Shown one piece after another: positions 7,634 through 11,651 of a stretch of 11,651 bases of DNA. The DNA is from CAZHAM01 sp964530415 (GTDB lineage Bacteria; Patescibacteriota; WWE3; UBA101185; UBA10185): assembly GCA_964530415.1 (NCBI GenBank), contig CAZHAM010000018.1, positions 1 through 11,651 of the forward strand. The letters are read 5' to 3'. Numbering within the stretch: the first letter of the stretch is position 1; each line of letters starts with the position of its first letter. The position numbers were made by a program, and so were the translations under genes. Under the pieces are notes generated by a model. It was not told where the DNA came from. It saw only the letters and a program-made list of their open reading frames with translations, and ran no database searches.

Positions 7634-7663
7634 AGTATAAACTAACGGTTCATTTGTTGTCAC
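7634..7663 (-). promoter_or_regulatory. Possible promoter for murT-gatD within the origin gap
   Basis: On the minus strand GTGACA (7663-7658) and TATACT (7639-7634), each 5/6 to consensus, are 18 bp apart. The transcript would start near 7627 and cross the left DnaA boxes before murT, giving a leader of about 190 nt and possible repression by DnaA. A second candidate, TAAAAT at 7450-7445 close to the murT ATG, lacks a -35. Either could be chance. Confidence 0.3.
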
Positions 7664-7700
7664 TTAGCTATTTCGCTCATGTATATAAGTCGGTTTCTTT

Positions 7701-7740
7701 GGTGGATAACATTGTGGATAACTTAAGGTGTTTTTCCACA
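7701..7740. promoter_or_regulatory. DnaA-box trio with orientation switch
   Basis: GGTGGATAA (7701-7709) and exact TGTGGATAA (7713-7721) are direct repeats with a 12-bp period. TTTTCCACA (7732-7740) faces them on the other strand, 9 bp before the dnaA stop codon. This is the best-matched box group in the gap. Confidence 0.7.
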
Positions 7741-7748
7741 ATTTAGTA

Positions 7749-9152
7749 TCACTCATTAAATATCATTTGCTTAACATTTATTACATCCTGCTTTGTTTTT
7801 GCAGTGTGTGAAACTTCTCCGCTTATTTTTTCTACCCCGTGCATAATCGTTGTGTGATCTCTTCCTCCCAAAAATTCTCCAATAGACATATAGGGTGTTT
7901 CGGTTAATTCTTTAATAAGATACATCGCAACTTGTCTTGGGATAACTAACTCTTTTGTTCTTCGAGATCCTTTTAAATCCGCACTTTTAACTGAGTAATA
8001 ATTACATACTGCTTTTAAAACACTATTCATATTTACCGGTTTTTTAATATCGTCTTTAATTGTTTGGCCTAAAATTTCTAAAACTGTTACCTCGTCTATT
8101 TCGCGTCCGGTTGTTGTAGCGTTTGTTAGAACTCTTAAATAAGCACCTTCGAGCTCTCTTATGTTTGTACTTACTTTTTCTGCAATAACACTTATAGCCT
8201 CGTTTGTAATCGGATCGTTGTTCTTGTCTCTTTTTGATCTTAATATCGCTACCTTAGTTTCGTAGTCCGGTGTTTGAATATCCGCAATTATTCCGCTGTT
8301 AAATCGGGAGGTGATTCTTTCGGCAATGTTAATAAAATCTTTTGGTGGCCTGTCCGAAGTAATAATTATCTGCTTCTGAGTCATATACAACGCATTAAAT
8401 GTGTGAAAAAACTCTTCCTGAGTAGATTCCTTGCCTGCGATAAACTGGATGTCATCAATTAAAAGTACATCTGCTTTTCTAAACTTATCTCTAAATTCAT
8501 TTGATGTATACCTTCCCCCTCTTTTACCTCCTTGAATTGATTCGATCAGCTCGTTTGTAAATGCCTCTCCGGTTGTATACACAATTTTTACCGACGGAGT
8601 TCTTTGTAAAATTCTATTTCCTATAGCTTGCATCAAGTGAGTTTTACCCAAACCAACTCCCGAGTAAAAAAATACCGGATTGTAAACTTCGCCAGGCTTT
8701 TCTGCTACAGCCATAGCGATAGCGTAAGCCAGTTGGTTATTATTTCCCTGAATATAATTTTCAAATGTAAATTTCGGTGATAATCCGGCTTTCTTACTTC
8801 TTTCTTTAAATATCTCGTCGGGGCTTTGTTGCGGAGTAAAAAGAGGCGCGCTTGAATTTGGAACAGTTCGAGGGTCAAAAGTAACGGGTGATTTATCAAT
8901 TTCGTAATTTACAAAAAACTCAGTTCCTGCAATTTTATTTACAGCGCCTTCAATTTGTTTGCCAAATCTTTTTTGTAAATCTTTTCTGTAAAAATCTGTA
9001 TTACACAGGATATCAATTGAGGTTTCAGTTAGGTTTGCGACTTTAAGTTTGGCCAACGCAGTTTTATATGACAGAGGATCAGCCTTAATCTGAAGTTCTG
9101 CCAGCACAGCTTTCCAAAAGTCTTTTATGTCTTGCATGTTGTTTTCGGGCAT
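7749..9152 (-). CDS. dnaA: Chromosomal replication initiator DnaA
   Basis: DnaA is the AAA+ ATPase that binds DnaA boxes, opens oriC and loads the helicase. All four domains are visible in its 467 aa: domain I at about 7-85, a short linker II at 86-122, and AAA+ domain III with Walker A SGVGLGKTH (164-172), Walker B LLIDDI (230-235), sensor 1 ITSDRPP (264-270), arginine-finger region SRF (282-284) and sensor 2 NIRELEG (330-336). Domain IV carries the DnaA signature GGRDHTTIMHGVEKI (429-443). The length is normal with a short linker. The ATG at 9152 is used; Met6 is an alternative start. No Shine-Dalgarno sequence precedes either. Two strict DnaA boxes upstream (9202, 9277) suggest autoregulation. 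The next gene downstream is murT across the origin gap; dnaN is not adjacent. Confidence 0.98.
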   Translation of the reverse strand: MPENNMQDIKDFWKAVLAELQIKADPLSYKTALAKLKVANLTETSIDILCNTDFYRKDLQKRFGKQIEGAVNKIAGTEFFVNYEIDKSPVTFDPRTVPNSSAPLFTPQQSPDEIFKERSKKAGLSPKFTFENYIQGNNNQLAYAIAMAVAEKPGEVYNPVFFYSGVGLGKTHLMQAIGNRILQRTPSVKIVYTTGEAFTNELIESIQGGKRGGRYTSNEFRDKFRKADVLLIDDIQFIAGKESTQEEFFHTFNALYMTQKQIIITSDRPPKDFINIAERITSRFNSGIIADIQTPDYETKVAILRSKRDKNNDPITNEAISVIAEKVSTNIRELEGAYLRVLTNATTTGREIDEVTVLEILGQTIKDDIKKPVNMNSVLKAVCNYYSVKSADLKGSRRTKELVIPRQVAMYLIKELTETPYMSIGEFLGGRDHTTIMHGVEKISGEVSHTAKTKQDVINVKQMIFNE

Positions 9153-9201
9153 TTTTATGAAACGGAAATTATTTTGGACAGTTAACTAAATCTACCACGA
9201 G

Positions 9202-9210
9202 TTATCCACA
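9202..9210 (-). promoter_or_regulatory. Perfect DnaA box upstream of dnaA
   Basis: TTATCCACA reads on the plus strand, 49 bp before the dnaA start codon and in the opposite orientation to the main origin boxes. It is placed for autoregulation or as a distal part of the origin. Confidence 0.7.
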
Positions 9211-9276
9211 ATCGTAAAGCAGTTAATATTGGAGTATTTGCTAGTATACGGGTATATTTCGGGTACTTTTGAATAT

Positions 9277-9285
9277 TTATTCACA
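9277..9285 (-). promoter_or_regulatory. Second DnaA box upstream of dnaA
   Basis: TTATTCACA on the plus strand fits the strict form TTATNCACA, with the same orientation as the 9202 box. It lies 27 bp left of the -35 of the rightward promoter, so DnaA bound here could also influence the small gene. Confidence 0.5.
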
Positions 9286-9312
9286 TAGCACGAAAGGCTT
9301 ATATATTAGCTA

Positions 9313-9340
9313 TTGACAAGTATGCCCAGTTTGGTACAAT
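9313..9340 (+). promoter_or_regulatory. Sigma-70-type promoter of the acylphosphatase-like gene
   Basis: A perfect -35, TTGACA (9313-9318), and TACAAT (9335-9340, 5/6) are 16 bp apart. Transcription should start near 9347, leaving a leader of only about 6 nt before the ATG at 9353. This is the best-matched promoter in the window. Confidence 0.65.
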
Positions 9341-9352
9341 CCTCTATCGCCT

Positions 9353-9604
9353 ATGAATAGCCAAGATAAAAAAATAAAACTGAATATAAAGGGAAAGTTC
9401 AAAAAGTTTTGGGCTGAAACACGCATAAAGCTTAAAGCAAAACAGCTTGGAGTGCATTTGGACAAAATTGAACATCCCTCCAGAGAACAAGTCCATTTAG
9501 TTGTTTCAGGAGAAACACACAAGATTTGGAAGATTGTAAACTGGTCTCAAAAAGGTGGCTTATTCCTTAGCGTTACCGACATTAAGATTGAGTTTATTAA
9601 ATAA
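9353..9604 (+). CDS. Small acylphosphatase-like protein, probably without catalytic activity
   Basis: This 83-aa basic protein aligns by eye to acylphosphatases over its whole length. GKFKKFW...KLKAKQLG (14-33) lines up gaplessly with the family's GRVQGVGFR...KAKELG segment, VHLVVSGETHKIWKIVNW (47-64) with the VEVVAEG...WL strand-helix, and QKGGLFLSVTDIKIEF (66-81) with KGPPLARVDDVEVEE. The phosphate-cradle motif VQGVGFR is gone: its arginine falls at Glu22, and the catalytic asparagine falls at about His41. If the alignment holds, the ferredoxin-like fold is kept without the active site, suggesting a binding or structural role. The many N-terminal lysines (about ten in the first 30 residues) could favour nucleic acid. 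It sits divergently from dnaA, has a good promoter, and overlaps the convergent HAD gene by 45 bp. Gene reality is likely; the family assignment is an inference. Confidence 0.7.
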   Translation: MNSQDKKIKLNIKGKFKKFWAETRIKLKAKQLGVHLDKIEHPSREQVHLVVSGETHKIWKIVNWSQKGGLFLSVTDIKIEFIK

Positions 9605-10339
9605 CTCTATTACTTTTTGCTGAGTTTCAGGATCAAACATCATATCTTTGTATTCTTTACCTATATTTCGCGCAAACATCACAAAATCATACGAGAAATC
9701 TACGCAATTCTCAGGAAATTTTTCAATTTCCTCTTCGTTTTTTATCATAATGAGTGCTTCCATTCCCGCTTTCTGCGCAGCAAAAGCCCCTATAAGAGAG
9801 TCTTCGATTACTAAAACTTCGTTTGATTTAACTCCCAATTCCGCAGCGCATTTTTGATAAATCTCAGGATTAGGTTTACTGTGTTTTATCTCGTTCCCAT
9901 AAATTTCGTAATCAAAAATCCCGTCTATTTCGAGTTTATTAATTATTGCCGTAGCCGCATCTCTATAGGAGTTTGTTGCTAATGCAATTTTATATTTAAG
10001 CTCAGTTTTAAGATAGGCTGCAAGTTCCCAAAAACCTTCTTTGGGTTCAATTTCAAGTCCGGGTTTTTCAAGAGAGACAAGCAAGTTGTCGAAAGTTTTT
10101 TGAGCCAGGTAGTCTATTTTTACGTCTGTATTAGGCGCCAGTTCCTTTGTTATCTGAGTCCACTTATCGTGTAGGGACATACCTCGGTCTAGGTCATGAA
10201 ACTCAATGTAGGCAATCGAGAGCTCTTTAGAGGCCGTTTTGGAAATCGCGTCGTGCCATACCTTTTCGGTGTCAGAAATTGTTCCGTCCAGGTCGAAAAT
10301 AACGGCTTTTCTGTTTAAAAAATAATCAAACATTGGCAT
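9560..10339 (-). CDS. HAD-superfamily hydrolase, beta-phosphoglucomutase/phosphatase-like
   Basis: This 259-aa cytoplasmic enzyme carries the four HAD motifs: I, FDLDGT with nucleophile Asp16 and acid/base Asp18 (15-20); II, ATNS (121-124); III, Lys155 in HSKPNPEIY (153-161); IV, VIEDS with Glu179 and Asp180 (177-181). A helical cap is inserted after motif I (about 22-100), as in subfamily I (PGMB/Gph-like) proteins. Substrates of this group are small phosphorylated metabolites and cannot be predicted here. Residues from about 225 on form an extra C-terminal tail, and its last 14 codons overlap the small gene at 9353-9604. Met3 (ATG at 10333) is an alternative start: TATACC at 10346-10341 would give a transcript starting there. 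No Shine-Dalgarno sequence is visible. It diverges from the zinc-ribbon gene across 56 bp. Confidence 0.88.
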   Translation of the reverse strand: MPMFDYFLNRKAVIFDLDGTISDTEKVWHDAISKTASKELSIAYIEFHDLDRGMSLHDKWTQITKELAPNTDVKIDYLAQKTFDNLLVSLEKPGLEIEPKEGFWELAAYLKTELKYKIALATNSYRDAATAIINKLEIDGIFDYEIYGNEIKHSKPNPEIYQKCAAELGVKSNEVLVIEDSLIGAFAAQKAGMEALIMIKNEEEIEKFPENCVDFSYDFVMFARNIGKEYKDMMFDPETQQKVIELFNKLNLNVGNAKE

Positions 10340-10395
10340 AGGTATAGACTAGCAAAAAATCGCTTCACATTAAAGTTTATAGTATCATTAACAAT

Positions 10396-10635
10396 ATGGA
10401 TGACATTCAGCAGGATCGGCACGAAACCGGAAATTTAAAATTTAAATGCCCTACTTGTGGAAAAATTAATCAAGATGAGGTGCTCTTTTTGTGCAACGTT
10501 TGTAATCAAGAAGATTTGATATTAACAAATGGTGTTTATATTTGTCCCTCGTGTTTGCAGCCCGGCGAAAACTTTGAATGCATTAAGTGTGGGTCGAAAG
10601 AGGTTCACTTAGAAAGTTCTCTACCCTCGAAATAG
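10396..10635 (+). CDS. Small double zinc-ribbon protein
   Basis: This 79-aa protein has four CxxC knuckles: CPTC (18-21), CNVC (33-36), CPSC (50-53) and CIKC (62-65). The first two, 11 residues apart, and the last two, 8 apart, would each bind one zinc, giving two zinc ribbons in tandem. No other domain or membrane segment is present. Such ribbons commonly bind nucleic acid or mediate protein contacts, but the function is unknown. The start ATG at 10396 has no Shine-Dalgarno sequence; TATAGT (10378-10383) or TATCAT (10383-10388) could be its -10. The last 31 bp overlap the end of convergent ruvX, so the C-terminal VHLESSLPSK is encoded opposite ruvX. Cysteine spacing makes a real gene very likely. 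Confidence 0.82.
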   Translation: MDDIQQDRHETGNLKFKCPTCGKINQDEVLFLCNVCNQEDLILTNGVYICPSCLQPGENFECIKCGSKEVHLESSLPSK

Positions 10636-11033
10636 TTTTTTAAAATGATTGCCGCTGATATATGATCGGTTGTTCCGCGTGCTTTTCTCGACATACCCAT
10701 ACTTATAGCAGCTCGCAAAGCATCAACTGAGGAAGAATGTTCGTTATAAAAATCAACGGGTTTTTTTGTAAATATCTTTAAAAGTTTTGCAAATTTTCGT
10801 ACCTGAATAGATTCGTGTGTTTCTTTTCCAGCTGCGCTTAAGGGCAGTCCCACAACAATTTTAGAAATTTTATTCTGTCTCACAAGCCTTGAGATTTCAT
10901 GAATCGCAGTGTTGGTATCTTTTCCGGAAATAACTTTTAACGGAGTTACAAAGGCATTTTTGCCGAATGCGAGTCCGATATTACTTTCCCCATAATCTAT
11001 TCCTAATAGAGTTTCGTTTTCGTTTTTTTGCAT
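10605..11033 (-). CDS. ruvX: RuvX/YqgF family nuclease (pre-16S rRNA processing / Holliday-junction resolvase-like)
   Basis: This 142-aa protein has the usual RuvX length and an RNase H-like fold. Visible motifs are LGIDYGESNIGLA (10-22) with catalytic Asp13, IVVGLPLSAAG (59-69), a Glu in FYNEHSSSVDA (95-105, Glu98) and a C-terminal acidic residue in TDHISAAIIL (122-131, Asp123). The family is implicated in maturation of the 16S rRNA 5' end and resembles Holliday-junction resolvases. The ATG at 11033 is preceded by AGGT 8 bases upstream, the only recognisable partial Shine-Dalgarno in the window. It starts 14 bp after the partial upstream gene, so the two are likely cotranscribed. Its TGA lies inside the convergent zinc-ribbon gene. 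Confidence 0.92.
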   Translation of the reverse strand: MQKNENETLLGIDYGESNIGLAFGKNAFVTPLKVISGKDTNTAIHEISRLVRQNKISKIVVGLPLSAAGKETHESIQVRKFAKLLKIFTKKPVDFYNEHSSSVDALRAAISMGMSRKARGTTDHISAAIILKNYFEGRELSK

Positions 11034-11047
11034 ATTTACCTGTAATT

Positions 11048-11651
11048 CTACTCTCTAACGATCTCTATTTCGATTTTGTCGGGATTCATTGGAACCTTAT
11101 TAAAAAACGGCATAGTCGGAGTGATCTTAAGCTCATATGTTTTTACATTGCTTATTCCTCCCAGTACTTTTTGCCCCTCATCAAAGGTTTTACCTCTAAG
11201 CCTTTCTTTCAGGCTATTTTCGTCAATTTTCGAAACAATATACGTTTTTAAAGTTACCTGTATGTCTGCTTCTTTGGCCGTAAGTGTAGAGCTGTTTGAA
11301 TTGCCTAAAACTTCCACGTTGGTGTCTCTTTCTTTGTCGGAGAGTTCAAATCCTTCGGGAATCAAATCCTGAACTAGCGTGTCGGTTAACTTTGACAAAT
11401 CTTCTTTTAAATAAATCAGTCCTGCAGCTGTTACAGTTTGAGTTAACGTTAGTTTGTCAGTTTCATCTTCCAGTTTGTGGCTAAATGTTTCTTTCGTAAC
11501 GGTCAATGCTGTTGACCCGTCTATAAATGCTTGTTTAAGTTCCACTTTTCTTTTAAGCGCGTTGGTTGCGGAGTCTGTACCTTGGGTTTTAATTTTTTCT
11601 TTTAATTTGTCGATATCGGCTTGGGCAACAATTTTTACTTTTTCGCTTTTT
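11048..11651 (-). CDS. Partial gene: C-terminal part of a large protein resembling CPR 'baseplate J/gp47-like' proteins
   Basis: The frame is open from the TAG at 11050-11048 to the right edge (about 200 codons), so the N-terminus is outside the window; a GTG at 11545 is just an internal valine. The visible part is charged and soluble, alternating predicted strands (VKIVAQADIDKLKEKI, then LTLTQTVTAAGLIYLKEDL) with helices. It ends in a pattern I associate with uncharacterised Patescibacteria proteins annotated as baseplate-J-like: KIDENSLKERLRGKTFDEG, a variable turn, then P.NPDKIEIEI. Two similar modules seem present (IPEGFELSDKERDTNVEV resembles the 'lP.GYel....i.vev' unit). No transmembrane segment is visible in this part. 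Function is unknown; a cell-surface or envelope machine is a guess. It is 14 bp upstream of ruvX, in the same operon. Confidence 0.7.
   Translation of the reverse strand, partial: KSEKVKIVAQADIDKLKEKIKTQGTDSATNALKRKVELKQAFIDGSTALTVTKETFSHKLEDETDKLTLTQTVTAAGLIYLKEDLSKLTDTLVQDLIPEGFELSDKERDTNVEVLGNSNSSTLTAKEADIQVTLKTYIVSKIDENSLKERLRGKTFDEGQKVLGGISNVKTYELKITPTMPFFNKVPMNPDKIEIEIVRE

Larger units (their letters stand above)
7436..7748. other. Origin-like gap (oriC candidate) between dnaA and murT
   Basis: This 313-bp non-coding gap directly follows dnaA. It holds boxes close to TGTGGATAA/TTATCCACA at 7466-7474 (TGTGGGTAA), 7538-7546 (TGTGGATAT), 7546-7554 (TGTGGGTAA), 7701-7709 (GGTGGATAA), 7713-7721 (exact), 7732-7740 (TTTTCCACA, opposite strand) and a weaker 7477-7485 (TTTTCCACC, opposite). 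An A+T-rich stretch, tatatataataa (7506-7517), and TAG triplets (7522-7533) sit beside the 7538-7554 pair. Repeated words CGGCTTTTT (7556, 7625) and TAGCTATT (7576, 7665) fill the middle. No credible ORF, RNA or terminator is present. A box cluster next to dnaA is the standard mark of a bacterial oriC; strand-skew analysis would be decisive. Confidence 0.8.
9153..9352. other. Divergent control region between dnaA and the small acylphosphatase-like gene
   Basis: These 200 bp separate divergent genes. They contain DnaA boxes TTATCCACA (9202-9210) and TTATTCACA (9277-9285, matching TTATNCACA), both in the same orientation, and CGGGTA twice 11 bp apart (9249-9254, 9260-9265), about one helical turn. 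A TAGCTATT word (9307-9314) also occurs twice in the origin gap. The rightward promoter at 9313-9340 is clear. I could not identify the dnaA promoter; AATAAT at 9173-9168 is only a weak candidate. Confidence 0.6.

Noticed and set aside
7591..7726. Tiny ORFs in the origin gap (7591-7635, 15 codons including the stop; 7679-7726, Trp-rich)
   Set aside because: Too short, no start signals, and the Trp codons of the second come from the DnaA boxes themselves.
9310..9522. 70-aa minus-strand frame opposite the small acylphosphatase-like gene
   Set aside because: It would run through the TTGACA/TACAAT promoter and has no recognisable pattern. The plus-strand frame has the promoter and the family-like sequence.
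10967..11251. 94-aa plus-strand frame across the start of ruvX and its upstream gene
   Set aside because: Aromatic-rich shadow that crosses two well-supported minus-strand genes, with no motif.
11076..11372. 98-aa plus-strand frame opposite the partial right-hand gene
   Set aside because: Low-complexity Ser/Leu composition typical of an antisense shadow. The minus-strand frame is open throughout, is longer, and continues off the edge.
11048..11545. Complete gene starting at GTG 11545
   Set aside because: The same frame is open for 35 more codons to the window edge with similar coding character, so the gene is partial and the GTG is an internal valine.

Overview
The window is A+T-rich bacterial chromosome around a replication origin. 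Two things point to a candidate-phyla-radiation (Patescibacteria) bacterium: the style of the proteins (a bacterial-type ProRS with a GDFTDDFSHEF segment, a 'baseplate-J-like' C-terminus, compact single-domain proteins) and very tight packing. This is a judgement from memory of such sequences, not a database result. UGA is a stop codon here (gatD, dnaA and ruvX all end in TGA), so the organism does not use the Gracilibacteria/Absconditabacteria code in which UGA is glycine.

Layout. Left edge: proS (+) runs tail-to-tail into tsaD (-). From tsaD rightward to dnaA everything is on the minus strand, so in transcription order it reads dnaA, a 313-bp origin-like gap, murT, gatD, a Wzy/WaaL-type polymerase or ligase, a solute-binding lipoprotein, tsaD. 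murT-gatD-waaL-like are joined by a 1-bp gap and a 4-bp ATGA overlap and form an operon for cell-wall precursor amidation plus a surface-polysaccharide step. The lipoprotein gene seems to have its own promoter inside the end of the waaL-like gene.

Origin. DnaA boxes lie on both sides of dnaA and one perfect box lies inside the 5' part of murT. All well-matched boxes up to position 7721 point one way and all those from 7732 onward point the other way. An A+T-rich stretch and a possible DnaA-trio run sit beside a tandem box pair at 7538-7554. dnaN is not next to dnaA.

Right part: a small gene (9353-9604) with a good sigma-70-type promoter encodes what looks like an acylphosphatase-fold protein without the catalytic residues. 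It overlaps a convergent HAD phosphatase gene by 45 bp. A divergent double-zinc-ribbon gene overlaps the end of convergent ruvX by 31 bp. ruvX follows a partial gene that runs off the right edge.

General features: three of three convergent gene pairs overlap at their 3' ends. Shine-Dalgarno sequences are almost absent, and several -10-like boxes end only about 6-12 bases before the start codon, suggesting very short leaders or leaderless mRNAs. I saw no tRNA, rRNA, CRISPR array, insertion sequence or clear intrinsic terminator.
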